DNA from: Mesorhabditis belari
Taxonomy: Eukaryota > Nematoda > Chromadorea > Rhabditida > Rhabditidae
NCBI GenBank assembly: GCA_958450365.1
Contig: CAUEEP010000922.1
Location: forward strand, 1,612,001 to 1,676,000
Length of the DNA: 64,000 bases
Reading direction: 5' to 3'
Every line of letters begins with the position of its first letter. The first letter of the stretch is position 1. Positions 1-12,600 of the stretch are shown piece by piece. The notes below the pieces were generated by a model. That model ran no database searches, was not told the origin of the DNA, and saw nothing but the letters and a program-made list of their open reading frames with translations. Made by a program: the position numbers and the translations under genes.

Positions 1-482
1 ATACGCGTAAGTTGATGTTCAGATTTAAATTTATCAAAAGAACTAGGATGAATCCACTTCGCCAGATGGTATCAATTGTATCATAGCTGGGAAAGTGCTC
101 GAACAACTTATCGGGATGGCCCCCGATGAGGCGGCGGTTAGTTTTGTTGGGGTTTTGTACTAGTTGTTGCGATTTTCTAGACTTTAAATGCAATTCAAGT
201 AAAAAACACAGTAAATAACGTGCTCCATGCTCAATTGCTCAATTTTTTAAATTTAGGAAATTCGCCGTTCCTCAAGCGTTCAACGCCGATCCGAGGGTAA
301 AGCACGACTCGTGGCTCTACAACATGCAATGGAACGCTTAGATTTGATATTCGAAGTAAAACTGTTTCGCTTTTTTTGCCGCTTAAACCTTTAGCATTTA
401 GATTGAGTTCTTTTCCCGTCGCGAAGTGACACCGGTGATCTGTGATTTACAGACTCTCGCTCAAAGGTTGAACATGCTGTGA
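1..482 (+). CDS. 3' end of an unrecognised protein-coding gene (at least four exons in view)
   Basis: Seen: an exon ends at base 6 (donor GTAAGT), followed by exons 47-136 (30 codons), 257-355 (33 codons) and 402-482 ending in TGA. Every junction is phase 0, with AG acceptors and donors GTTAGT and GTAAAA; the first intron is only 40 bp. The C-terminus contains GKVLEQLIGMAPDEAA, a basic stretch RRSSSVQRRSEGKARL, and ends QTLAQRLNML. It reads as a helical, charged soluble tail with no membrane segment. I do not recognise the family. The gene extends off the left edge, so start and length are unknown. An alternative reading of the second exon, ending at a TAG near 342, needs a phase mismatch and is less likely. 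Confidence 0.6.
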
Positions 483-933
483 TCGATGTTTGTCTTCCGA
501 CGATTCAATCTTTTCCCTTTTTAGTAACTTTGTGTATCATTTGATCAATGATTTGTCTTTTTGTATTGATTCGATCATTCTTATCTAAAAAGCTTTTTCT
601 TCGATCTCAAGTAGTGTAGTCGTTCTCTGTAGTCTTAAACCCAAAATATGTAATGAAAATTTTCTAAACTCAGGCTTCTGCTTAATGAAAGGCACAGATC
701 AATTCGATTTTTTTCATTTGGCAGACCCATTTATTTAGACAAGCAACAAAAAATGAGAGGAAAAATTTCGTGTTTGTTGGTCCAAAAAGAAATCGACGAC
801 GACAAAAACAGGGGGCATCCGTAGAGAAAAGCTCTAAAAGAAAACTTAATTCTGGTGATATCGATGAACAGAAGCAAACCTTGGCAAACATGGAATGCCT
901 TTCAATCGGCACTTTCTCTTGCTTTTAGCTCTT
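483..933. other. intergenic gap between convergent genes
   Basis: AT-rich sequence between the stop codons of two convergent genes. It presumably holds both 3' UTRs. I see no exon, repeat or RNA gene. Confidence 0.5.
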
Positions 934-1996
934 CTAACTCTCGATAGCCGATGCACGATCCGATTGAGTCTTCATCTGCTCGTCAAAAAGCTTCAACTAA
1001 AGAAAAAGTTTAAATACTGACAAAAATATCTCAAACCTTCTCATAGCCTTTAGTTTGGGTTTTCTCCTTGCGCTTCGTGATGAATGGAATGGAGCCACCC
1101 TTCTTGTAGCTAAAAGAAAAACATTAGTACAGCTCATTTTACTATAACGTTCAGACAATTCGGAGAAAATACCTACTATTTCCAGCTGAAGCAACCGATG
1201 ATGACAAAGATGATGACAACCAGAATGCAGACGCCCACTAAAATGAGGAGTAGAAAATCAAAAGCTTGGTAACACTAGTCGGTTATCAGATTTTTAGGGT
1301 TCAAAACGCGTGCTAGCTTATCTTTCCTACACCTTCGAATTTCCGCAACTAGTCCTTGCCTTTTCAAATGAGCTAAAATATTTGAAACCCTACATGCAAT
1401 TTTCGTTGAAATCGCCATTTTCTCTAGCGGCGGCTCCGAGCCATCAGTGGTAGTGTTGGTGATGTTGGTGATGTTGCTGGTAGAGGAGTAATCATCATAG
1501 TCATCGGTGGTCGTCTTGATGGCGTCCACAGTGGTCGCGTTGATGCGAGGCGCCGGTTTTCTGGTGGTGGTCGTCTTGATGGCGTCCACAGTGGTCGAGT
1601 TGATGCGAGGCGCCGGTTTTCCGGTGGTGGTCGTCGAATCGTTGCCCGGCTTTCCTGGGTTTGAAGAAACAACGGGTACGGGCGTCACTTTGGGATCCAC
1701 TGGTGGACGCGGGGTCTAAACAAAATCCGTATTCGTCTTTGAAAACAACAATTACCGTTGTGGTGTCAGATGCGTTTGTGACACGAGTGTTGTTGCCTAA
1801 AAAGCACAAATTATAGATGAAAGAAGGAAAATCGGCAAATTGGCCACATGAACAATAAAACTTACAATGAGATTTTCAAAAAATCATCAAAACGCAAAAT
1901 TTACAAAAACAAATCCAAAAACTTACCATTTTCTCCTTGAGCAGAAACTTCGGAGAGAAGAAAAACGACAAAAAGAAACGAGAAGACGAGACGCAT
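934..1996 (-). CDS. small secreted/type I membrane mucin-like protein
   Basis: Exons read on the minus strand: 1996-1927 (signal peptide MRLVFSFLFVVFLLSEVSA), 1796-1756, one starting at 1715, a membrane exon near 1240-1174, one near 1110-1052, and a last exon starting near 997. The stop TAG is at 936-934. The ectodomain is Thr/Pro/Asn-rich with many N-glycosylation sequons and two direct repeats of GKPAPRIN(S/A)TTVDAIKT, which show as a 60-bp tandem repeat at 1501-1620. One hydrophobic helix (VCILVVIIFVIIGCF) is followed by a basic tail, YYKKGGSIPFITKRKEK, ending in SAIES. The donor of exon 3 is uncertain; TGTAGGG near 1394 would keep the frame. Family unknown; the role at the cell surface is inferred from layout. 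Confidence 0.65.
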
Positions 1997-2272
1997 CGGA
2001 AAAGATGAGAGGAGAGGAGAAAAATGATGGGAAAATGAATGATTCGTTGCTTTTAAGCTTTTAAATGCTAATTTCTCTCTGTAGATGGAGATTTTCACCT
2101 TCAAATTCTTTTACAGTAGTTGTGTCGACAAAAATGTTTCAACTTTCAAAGACCGTACTCTTGGCTCTAGCTTTTGATTGAATCTATTGATCTATCAACT
2201 TTTACTCTCATTCTGTGAGGCTTCAGAAAGAATATTGAAATGAAAAAAATGAGTTGATTGGATAAAAATAGA
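1997..2272. other. upstream region of the mucin-like gene
   Basis: AT-rich sequence without exon signals. It probably contains the promoter and 5' UTR of the minus-strand gene starting at 1996. Confidence 0.3.
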
Positions 2273-2487
2273 GGGGGGTAGGCTAATTTCCGCAACTCGC
2301 CATAACTTTTTTTCTAAGTCGGCCAATCTTTATGATTTTGATTTCATTTTGTAGATCTCAATAAGTGCAACAAAATGAAATTAAAATCATAAAGATTGGC
2401 CTAGTTAGGAGAAAGTTATGGCAAGTTGCGTAAACGATCCAGTTGCGCAAATGACGCAAATGAGCAAAAAAAAATTAACCTACCCCC
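2273..2487. mobile_element. hairpin MITE with GGGGGTAGGCTA ends (family F)
   Basis: Ends are GGGGGTAGGCTA and TTAACCTACCCCC. Between them is a long palindrome around 'GTAGATCTCAATAAGTGCAAC', with AATCTTTATGATTTT on one arm and its complement on the other, and TTGCGCAA-rich flanks. Related copies lie at 9515-9912 (double) and 54061-54171 (partial). It has no coding capacity. Confidence 0.75.
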
Positions 2488-3094
2488 AAATAGAGACAAG
2501 CTTACGGTAGGACACTTTTTTAGAAAACACTTCACTCAACCCACATTTCAAGGTCACTTTTTTTTTTGATGCAAAAGTCATCATGTTTCCTTTTTTGTTT
2601 CTCTCAAATACATTGTGGCCAATTGTAGGGCCCTTTGCTGGGTCTCCTCATCTCTTTTCTGAAAAGGAATCGTTGTCTTGGCTACCATTTTTTTATTTTC
2701 TAAAAGAGCCCCTTTTCTTTAATTTTCCCCTTCTCGTAGATCTGATTTCGTTTTTTTTCTCCTTTTCGTTTCCATTTCTTGCTTTTCCCTTTTTCAATAC
2801 GTCATTTTTCTTTTTAAGCTTATAGATTTTGCTATGAGATTAGGCTATTGTTTAGCTCATTTTTTGAGATTTATCCAGCTTAGGCTTTGCTTTGGTTACG
2901 TTTTGGAATCGTATTGCAAAAAGAATACGAAGAAACTATACAATGAAATGGAGCTTTCAATTCTTATTTTATTGAATCTTGATTTTTTGATCTAGCTTTT
3001 TGTCAGCGTATAAAATCCAGCTTTTGGCAAAAACCTTTGCTTTCAACTTACACTTTTTAAACAAGTAAATGAACTCGAATTTGAACAGTTAACA
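2488..3094. other. AT-rich stretch with no gene seen
   Basis: Poly-T rich, with one open frame at 2583-2825 that is a low-complexity Phe/Leu translation. Nothing supports an exon. Confidence 0.4.
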
Positions 3095-3157
3095 TTTCTT
3101 TCTTTCGTTCTTTCTTCCTTTCTTTCTTCCTTTCTTTCTTTCTTTCTTTCTTTCTTC

Positions 3158-3200
<43 letters not shown>
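3095..3200. repeat. (CTTT)n microsatellite
   Basis: About 100 bp of CTTT/CTTC tetranucleotides, pure enough to give a Lys/Glu open frame on the other strand. That frame is not a gene. Confidence 0.9.
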
Positions 3201-3201
<1 letters not shown>

Positions 3202-3257
3202 TTCCCCCTTGTCTTTCTCTCCTTCTCTTGGCAAGTTAGCTAGATAGCTAGATAGCT

Positions 3258-3487
3258 TACCGTAATACCTCGAATAGTAGCTCCCCATAATGACGGGGTA
3301 TTGCCGCGTAGTCTAACTTTACACGCTCCGTTCTTTGCGCTGCTTTATGCTACAGTGTGCGTTTGGGTGTCAACTGATAGCCCTTGAAATCTAGTATTTT
3401 TTGGTACTAAAAGTGTAGTTGGGAAAAATCTAAGCGCTGAGAAAAAAATGATTTCTAAAAAGAAGTCAGACTACGCGACTGTACGGG
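3258..3487. mobile_element. degraded copy of the TACCGTAA MITE (family M1)
   Basis: Starts TACCGTAATACCTCG and carries the family's internal marks: GCGTAGTCTA, then TTTATGCTACA, and ACTACGCGACTGTACG near the right side. The right inverted end is missing. The best full copy is 25568-25838. Confidence 0.6.
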
Positions 3488-3604
3488 CGTTCGATCTTTT
3501 ACTTTCCGAGCAATTGCTCTAACCACCACCGCAACACCTCTAATAGTGATTAGAGGTGTTACGGTAGTGGTTAGAGCAATTGCTCGGAAAGTAAAGGTCG
3601 AACT
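3488..3604. repeat. near-perfect palindrome
   Basis: Two arms of about 55 bp meet near 3546: ACTTTCCGAGCAATTGCTCT on one arm and its complement on the other, with AACACCTCTAATAGTGATT at the centre. It directly abuts the M1 relic and may be its rearranged right end. Confidence 0.7.
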
Positions 3605-4160
3605 TTCGTTCTTTTTCAGAGATCCGTGGATGCTCTCCACTTAATACGTCCCAGCTCCACGTCCCAGCTACCATACCCCGTGGCGCCAACAAAGCGAGTA
3701 TATAAACCTTCTCAGTTCGGTTTCCCAGTTCATTTTCATAGTAAAAATCAAAAAATTAGTCATAAATTTGATTCTTTTATGTTTTCAAAGTATTTATTTT
3801 ATTTTTTACTTGAAGTATTGATAAGAAAGTTGAGTTTTTATCAGAAATACGGGTCTTTTGTAAAAAAAATCGGGTCTTTTCACATTTCACATTTCCAACA
3901 ATGTTCGATGATCTAGAAAAATTTTTTGTGCTTCTTTCTTACCTTATTGCAAAGAAAAATAGAAAAAAACTATTAAAAGAATCAAATTTATGACTAATTT
4001 TTGATAGTTCCTCTGTAAAATGAATCGGGCTTGTTGGCGGTAGCTGGGGCGCGCTATTGAGCGGAGAGAAGCCACGGATCTATGAAAAAGAACGGAAGGC
4101 TTCAATCCCCACTCCGAAAATCTACGTCTTTTTGTCAATTCCTTCACTTTATGCACTCAC

Positions 4161-4222
4161 TGTTTGTACTGTGTTTGTACTGTGTTTGTACTGTGTTTGT
4201 ACTGTGTTTGTACTGTGTTTGT
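4161..4222. repeat. TGTTTGTACTG minisatellite
   Basis: About six copies of an 11-bp unit, TGTTTGTACTG. Confidence 0.85.
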
Positions 4223-4352
4223 ACGCTTCAATCAACTCTTCTAATTGCTATCAAGTCTACCAACAACAATCGACTCGATGCATTAACAGAAAAGCTAGAA
4301 AAGATGCATTAACATTTTATAATAGTGTGGTGAATTGTCATCGCTTTGCAGT

Positions 4353-5222
4353 TACCGTATTTCTTCGAATAGAAGACCGGGTAAAGAGTATGATCGCGTA
4401 CTCCTGCGTAGCAGCCCTTTTCAAAATTTCTTTTCTGCATAAAAGCTTTCAATCAAGTGCTATAGAGCTGGAAAGTGGCTCAAAAATCTGTTAGCTCATG
4501 TGGTATTTTTGAGTCATTTTCCAGCTCTATAACACTTGATTGAAAGTAGAGTGTGTTCCTTGCAGACAACGCGTTTTCTAAAAAGCGCGCGCCAAGGATA
4601 AGCTACCGTAACCCTATGCTTTGCATCAGCAAATTTTTCAAAATGCAAATGTACATTAAAATCTTGCGCTCTTTTTTTCTATTACTCTTTCCTTAACTCT
4701 ATTACTCTTCCCTTAACTCTGTTACTCTTCCCTTAACTCTATTACTCTTTCGCTAAAACTTAAAAATTTTTAAATGCTATGTAAAATTAAAGAAAACATT
4801 TAAAACGGAAAAAGTTAATAAACACTATTAAAAAATTATATTATTTACGAATTTACCAGGCCTATTGTCTACATTTGCACTAGAACCATTCCAAAAAAAA
4901 AATTCCACGCCCTAAAAACCTAAATCCTTAAATAAAACCATCCATTACTATATTTTAAGAAAAGTTTGCAAATTTTTTTCGCGCGACCTTTATAGCTTTG
5001 CTTAAAAAGCGCACCGTTTAGAAAACGCGTTGTCGGAAGTTTGTCGGATCAATTGTCTGACAAAAAAGTTGTCAATGAAAATTTGTCTGACAAATTGTCT
5101 GTCAACAAGGAGCACACTCTAATTGAAAGCTTTTATGCAGAAAAGAAATTTAAAAAAGGGCTGCTACGCAGGAGTACGCGATCATACTCTTTACCCGGTC
5201 TTCTATTCGAAGAAATACGGTA
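4353..5222. mobile_element. TACCGTATTTCTTCG MITE (family M2) split by a nested element
   Basis: The left half (4353 to about 4547) and the right half (about 5120 to 5222) match the two halves of the intact 290-bp copy at 55962-56251, with ends TACCGTATTTCTTCG and CGAAGAAATACGGTA. About 570 bp of unrelated sequence lies between them, so a second element landed inside the first. Confidence 0.75.
4564..5032. mobile_element. nested inverted-repeat element, GACAACGCGTTTTCTAAA ends
   Basis: GACAACGCGTTTTCTAAA at the left is matched by TTTAGAAAACGCGTTGTC at the right. It lies inside the split M2 MITE. The interior is AT-rich and non-coding, with four copies of an ATTACTCTTYCCTTAACTCT repeat (4678-4755). 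A fragment of the same end occurs near 10236. Confidence 0.55.
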
Positions 5223-5272
5223 GTCAAAATTCAATAAAAAAGTTAAAATTCAAAGTTGATGGATAAACTACC

Positions 5273-5785
5273 GTAATCAGTCACTAGACGATATTCAGTT
5301 GTCCGTTTGGCGTAGCTTACTTGTCGGCTGTACTTAAAAATCCATTATTTAAGCTTTATCTTGAGTCAGTGCTCCTTTTTCTATTCATCCTTTTTTTTTT
5401 TTCACACGCAAGTGTTGAAGTAATTGTAAAAGTAATTGAAGTAATTGAAGTATTAGTGATAGTGCCAGGTTGTGCACCGTTTTTATTCGTACAATTTCTA
5501 AGCAACTCTCTCTGGCGCACAAGACTTAGCTTTGTGGTGAATTGCCACTGCTCTGCAGTTAGTCAAAACTTCAATACACAAGCTCAATAGATTCAAAGTT
5601 GATGGACAGCCACTAGACGATATTCATATTGGACGCTAGACGATATTGGCCATCTGGCGTAGCTTGTGTACTTAAAAACCCATTATTTAAGCTTTATCTT
5701 GAGTCAGTTGTGTGCTCCTTTTTCTATTCATCCTTTTTTTCACACACAAGTGTTGAAGTAATTGTGATAGTGCCAGGTTGCTCGA
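5273..5785. repeat. tandem duplication of about 320 bp
   Basis: Two diverged copies (about 5273-5476 and 5600-5785) share CACTAGACGATATTCA, CTTTATCTTGAGTCAGT and TGATAGTGCCAGGTTG in the same order. No coding sense is seen. The following sequence to 6620 is AT-rich and holds nothing I can support. Confidence 0.65.
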
Positions 5786-6620
5786 GTTTAAGCGAAGTTT
5801 GTGCCTTAATAAGGGAAAGTTTTGATAAAGATTTGATTCCTTTTCTCTACAGATTTGGTTCCTTTTTGGTATAGATTTGTTCCTTTTCTCTATTGTGCGT
5901 TTTCAAGACATCAACTAAGCCACACCCAGACACGGCCACACAAGAAATTCTAAAAATCAAAGTATAAATAGATTTCTGACCAAATAGTATAAAATGTTTA
6001 TGCCTTTTTTTTTTCTGACTCCTCAACTTGTCATTAATTCTTTTCGCAATGGTAATTGGAAATTCAGTCTAGCAGAAGTGTGCTACCAAAACACAAATCG
6101 AATGGTAAACCTCATTTTGTGCTCTCTCACTGAAATCTTTGTTCAAAACACGGCTTGGACATCTTTGAGCACAAATTAGTAATCTTAGATTTGAGCCATA
6201 TTAGTAATCTTTTCTGCTAAATATTTTCTTCATTTAAAGTTAATCAAATAAATAAATAAGATGAGCAATTCCTTTTTTTTAATAAATCTATTTGATTAAA
6301 TCTATTTAATCAAATCTATTTAACCAATTTTCAATATTAATCATTTCATTTCAAATTTCTAAAACAAAATAAAAGAATGAACTGATATTTGGTGCTTGAG
6401 GTTGATTCGGGGAAACCTTTCAACTTTTCGAAACCCTACAACACCCCAGATATGAGGATTTTCCCTAGGAATCAGTTCTAGAAATTCTAGAAATTCTAGA
6501 AAGTTTTATGATCAAATAACAAACCCTGGATTGTCTAATATTCTCTGTCTAATAAGTATTGTTCTTAGTATTACTGTAAGAAAGTACTGAAACTCTAATC
6601 AACTCCATTCTCTAATCAAA

Positions 6621-9600
6621 ATGGAAATCCTCTTCGTGCGCCGAGAAAGCGGTGAACATTTCACGACGACGAGCACTCCAGAGACAGGTAAATTGGGGTT
6701 TAGAAAGAAATCCTTCTAGATTCTAGAAATCCTCCAATTTTGATACTATTTATCAACTCTGATATTCAATCATTTTAAATTTATTCATTGAACAATTAAA
6801 GTTCAAAATTCTGATTTAATTCTTGATTTTAACTTGAAATTAACTAAGCCAAGTTCATCTCAAACTTTCTGTTCAGTTGGTTTCTTCTAGAAAGCTTCGC
6901 TCGTTCTTTTCATGTCTTTTTACTCGCTCGAAATCAAAGGCGTCGTTGGCTCAGTGGCTAGAGCGTCGGCCTGGCATCTGACCGGGACAGAAGAGGTCGA
7001 GGGTTCGATTCCTCGGCTCGGATTTCTTTGTCAAATTTTTTGAAAAGGAGAGAGACTAGAGGAAGGATAAGGAAAGAGTTGGATAAGGAAAAAATCAGGA
7101 TAAAGAGGGAAGAGGGCAAAGAGGGAAGGGAAGAGGTTAGAAGCAGAGGAAAGAGTTGGATCTATGGAGGAAGAGCTGTGAGTAGATTTTTCTTCACATT
7201 TTAACTATTAAGCTTTGACTCATCCCATTTCCGATTGCTTTTTCAAATAAAAAGCGAATAAAGGTTCGTTGATAGATCGATATCTTTTCACAAACTTCAT
7301 CTCATCTTTCAATCTTAAATCATCTTAAAGTGAAGCATCAATCATCTTTCAATCTAATCTTAAAGTGAATCTTTGACTCATTGAATACCCGATAATGAGG
7401 CTGACGAATGTGATTCCTTTTTCCCTTTAAAATCCCCATCTTTGTTTTGCACGAATCCATCCATAAAATCGAAAACACTTATTAAAGTTTCGAATCTTTT
7501 TGAAAATTTCATTTCTTTGTCGTTTCCTTGGAGAGCATCCATCAGTTGAAGTGAAAAAGTGAAAAAAGCGGCATCCGCTTCAATTATATCGTTGAATGGG
7601 CGGTAATTTTTCCACCCCATTTCCCCAAAAATCTCTCTTTTCCTCTAATTGTCGGCTTTATCGTGAATCGATTCTTTTTCATTGAAAATTTCTCAACTTC
7701 ATAAATACGGATGGAATTTCACCTGTTTCAGTCTTTCTTTTGTATTTCTTTTGTGTTTTTTTTGAAGAATCAATCAATTTCTCTGATTCCTTACTTCACC
7801 TGAAGCTCATTCTTCCAGCTCATTACCGATTTTTGATAATCTAAAGTTAACTACAGTTATCTAAAGTTATTTAAAGTTATCTAAAGGTTATCTAAAGTTA
7901 TTTAAAGTTATCTAAAGGTTATCTAAAGTTATTTAAAGTTATCTACAGTTATCTAAAGTTATCTACAGTTATCTAAAGTTATCTAAAGTTATCTAAAGTT
8001 ATCTAAAGTTATCTAAAGTTATCTAAAGTTATCTACAGTTATCTAAAGTTATTTAAAGTTATTTAAAGTTATTTAAAGTTATCTAAAGTTTAAAGAAAGT
8101 TAGCTTTGTGGTTTTTTTGGGATAACCTAGATCTCAGTTTGGATAATTGCTTGGCTGATAATCACCTCGCTTCCTATCTTCTGCCTTCTTCGCTGACAAT
8201 CTCACTGACAATTAAAGCATGGCTTAGTTAGCAGAGTGTCTGCCTGTCAAGCAGAAGATCGAGGGTTCGATTCCTCTTGCTCATCTTCAGAAGTCGGTCC
8301 ACTTCAAGTTTTCTAGTACAGGTTTTTTTTTGATTTTTATCGATTCACCTGTCTTAATAGTGGAAAACTCACAAGCTCAAATGGCTTTTGGCTCAAGAAC
8401 CAGAGCCGATCGATGGAATCAACCTACTTGCGACTTGCTTGCTTGCGATTTGACTTGGATAGTGCAGTTTGGCCTCTAGTACAGTTTGGCCTCTAGTGCA
8501 GTTTGGCCTCTAGTGCAGTTTGGCCTCTAGTGCAGTTTAGCCTCTAGTGCAGTTTGGCTTCCTTAAGCCTGGCTAATCCTATAGTAGAGAAGTGGACTCT
8601 GATTCTACCATAGTTTCCGAAAAATTCCCCTCTACAACAGTCCAGTGTCCAGTCCAATATTTCAGCTCACTACTTTGTCAGCGCTTCATTGGCAGCATTT
8701 CTAAACTAGAGATCTTTGAATTTGAACAAACTATTTCTATTTCTTTAGATCTTTTGGAAAAGATAGCTGAATTTTAAAATAGCTTCGGCGCTGAGCTAAC
8801 TATAAAATGATCATCACTTTATGGACAAACAGAACCGCCACTCGTTTACTTTTCGGATAAAGCCAACCAACTCTTGTGAAAGCACGAAATCTAGTATTCT
8901 AAGGCTTCTGTTGTGCCAAATAAGGATCCACAAAGTATCTCAATTTGATATCCAAAGACAACAAAGGAAAAAAGTTTTCAAAAACGATGCCTAGCACTAT
9001 TTCCACGAATCTTTTGATCCTTTTGACGTCAAATCAAGAGCCGCAGACAAACTTGTTATTATCCCTCTCCATCCTCCACTTCTTGTTTATTTCCAAGCAT
9101 TTTTCTCCCAAAATAAATCCATTTCTTTTAGTTCCATTTATATTGGAGACATTGTTTTGACATTTCTTTCCTTTTCTTTCCTTTCCTTTTCTTTTCCCTT
9201 CTTTTCCCTTCTTTTCCCAAAATGAGACGCTTAATTGGGTTTTTCTCCACTCTCTTTCCTCTTTTTTATGGCTTCTCTCAATTGCGTCATTAATAAAAAT
9301 AAAAGCCTAGCTGAATAAAGAAATTTGAAAGTTTTCAGCTTTCTTTGATAATTTTGAGAATATTTTTGGCATACTGCTTATCCAGAAAAAGTCAAATAGA
9401 CAAGGCTAATCAGAGCTAGGCAAGACCAGAAGCCAGGAAAGCTGGCTTTCCGGTGAGGCTAGCTTTGGCTTAGGCTTAGGCTCGAACCGACAGAACCGTA
9501 CTGAAGAGTAAACAGGGGGTAGGCTAGTTTCCGCAATTTTTTTTTTGCGCAACTCACCATAACTTTCTTCTAAGTCGGTTAATCTTTATGCTTTTGGTTT

Positions 9601-12600
9601 CATTTTTGTAGATCTCAATAAGTGCAACAAAATAACACCAAAAGCATAAAAATTGACCGACTTAGAAAAAAGTTATGGCAAGTTGCGCAAACGACCCAGT
9701 TGCGCAAATGACCCTGTTGCGGAAAAAAAATTGCGGACTTTCTTCTAAGTGAGCCAATCTTTATGATTTTGATTTCATTTTGTTGCACTTATTGAGATCT
9801 ACAAAATGAAATCAAAATCATAAAGATTGACGAACTTAGAAAAAAGTTATGGCAAGTTGCGCAAAGCACCCAGTTGCGCAAATGACCCTATTGCGGAAAT
9901 TAGTCTAGCCCCAAAATAGAAGTTAAAGCGTTATTTGTTTTTGTTTTTTTCTCTCCAAATTCTATGGAATCATTTAAAAGTAGCTTTTTCTTTAATTATT
10001 GCAAATTAGATTAGAAATATTTAAATTAGAATAAGCTTCTTTTTCTAAACAATAGCAATTAAGTCTGGTAAATTTTTAAAAATAAAATATAGAGAAAAAA
10101 ATTGTCCTGGGAACGTAGTTCGTGGTCTTTTCCTTTTATTGACCATATTCTTCCATTGTTTGTTTTTAAAAAAAACAATTTCGATAGAGATAGAACAAGA
10201 AAAACTTTCGAAAATGTAGGTAGGAATTTTTGCAGCTTTAGAAAACGCGTTTAGAGACGAGCACTTTTAGGCAAACATGACTTAAACGATTTGTTTTTAG
10301 TTACGATTTGATTTTTTAGGAGCACTCTTTAATTATTGGTGATAATTATGGGCCTGGGGATGTCAGCTTTATTTGTAGCTTTATTTGTAGCCATTTGGTG
10401 CCACCTATATGTTGTCATTTTAGATCTTTTACTTTTTTTTCATGTTTATCCTTGTTATTTGATATAATTTCTAAGATTATATAGTGTTTTTTTTTTAGAG
10501 ATGGTCAAGTGTTCTCGAACTCGAGCATAGCGTTGCATCGACGTGCTTTTATATCAAATCTTGACTCGTTGATCGTTGATCTTGATCGTGCAATCTCTCA
10601 AAATTTGAAACTTTCTACTCGGCTGGTGAACAAGACGATTAAACGCTTCAAGGAATTGGGGACAAATGCGGATAGAGCTGGTCGAAGAAAATCGTTCTGT
10701 AGTGATTCAGTCCAACATCAAAAAAAGTGCGAGAGAGGTTGCGCCGTAACCCGAGACGATCAGTCCGGCTCATGTCACACCAAATGGGAATTTCTGAGCC
10801 TTCCTTGCGTCGAATTGTGCGTTAAAGAAAGCGCTCCTTGAAGCATGGGACAAGCTTGATGTTGTCGCGGACTCAAGATGAAAGCTTTCAAAAAGAACAA
10901 ATGTCAAGGGGTCATCGAAGCTGCCAAAAAGAAAAGAAAAAGTATCCAAGGCGATTCAACCAGCGCAGCTGATTTTGATTCAACCAACGCGGTGTGATTT
11001 TGCTCTTAGATGAAAAATTATTCGATGTTGAACGTTGAACAATTGCTAAACAAGCAGAATGACCGAATTTATGCCATTTCCACACAAATCGATATCACAC
11101 CATCTTCATCCAACTTCAGCCATGGTAGGGTGTGGCGATGGAAAGAATTGTCTTCGAGTCATCAGGAATCAAGGTCAACAGTCAAGCATCTTCATTTTGC
11201 GACAAGATTTTACGACACTTCATTTTGCGACGTTTTGCCCTGGACTCAATCTCATTTTGGACAACGTAGCTGGATATTTCAGCAATATGGAGCACCGGCT
11301 CACAAATCTCGAATGGTCCAGGATTGGTGTGAGCAGAATTTATCCGATTTCATCTCAAGCTCGATCTTACTTCGCTTGATTTTTCAGTCTGGTCAATCTT
11401 AGAAGCTAAAGCGTGTGCTAAACCACATCGAACAGTTGACTCGTTAAAGAAAGCGCTCCTTAAAGCATGGAACGAGCTTGATGTTGCCTACTTGCGTGCC
11501 ACAGTTGACGTTTTGCGTCCACGTTTTGAAGCGTGCGTCGCGGCTGACGGAGGAATTTTTGAAATTTGAGTTTTACCCTTGTTAACAATATTATTGTTAT
11601 AAAAACTTCGATATTTTGGTGAAGACTACGCGACTGTACGCCAAAAATACCTTTGCGAGTTGGTGGACGAAAAAGCAGTACATTTACACGTCAAATCGAC
11701 GTCAAATCGTACATTTCTACATTTGTACATTTTCTTTTCCCCACTACAATTACATAACTGCCATAACTTTTTCTATTCAAAACTAAAATCAATCTAAATC
11801 CAATCAATTCTTTTATTTACTTTTTATAAACGCATTTTTCCCCGTTTCCTTCTTTTTTTTCAATAAAATTGTGTCCGGAAGAGAGTTTTGGGGAAAGCGT
11901 TCACGCGTGTGTTTTTTCCCTTTTCTTAAGTTTAAGATTGGTTTTTTTTGCTCTACTTCGATCCAAAAGACTTCCTCTTATAAAAAAAAATGAATAAGGC
12001 TTTGAAAACACTTGAAAATAATTTAAAGCAAGTAAAATTTTCAAGTTTCATAATTCGATAACATTTTTGATTTCAAAAGTTTTGAATCCTTGAAACTTTT
12101 CCCACGAAGCTTGTTCTCAAATCAAAAAAAGTTTCGCTCTTTTCAACTCAAAACTGAAAAAAGAAAACGTGATCTTTAAATGGATTCAATTTGGATTCAA
12201 TATTTTTGATTTCATTTGTTTTTTTAAGACTTGCTAGAGTATTGACGAAGTTGGAAAGTCGAATTTTGAACGTTTAGAATTCTCTTAAGCTTAATTACTT
12301 GAGAAGATTAAGTTTTTATTCGAACCGTATTGGATCGAACCGTATTGGATCTAAAAAGAACCGTATTGGATCTAAAAAGAATCGTATTGGAACCATATTG
12401 GAACCGTATTAGAACCGTATTGGAACCATATTGGAACCGTATTGGAACCGTATTAGAACCGTATTGGAACCGTATTGGAACCATATTGGAACCGTATTGG
12501 AACCGTATTAGAACCGTATTGGAACCGTATTAGAACCGTATTAGAACCGTATTGGAACCGTATTGGAACCGTATTAGAACCGTATTGGAACCGTATTGGA

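Noticed and set aside
2583..2825. 80-aa Phe/Leu-rich frame
   Set aside because: Poly-T low complexity without splice or start support.
7378..7620. 80-aa minus-strand frame with ordinary-looking composition
   Set aside because: No splice signals, no neighbouring exons, no recognisable domain; it lies in the long first intron of the PPxY gene.
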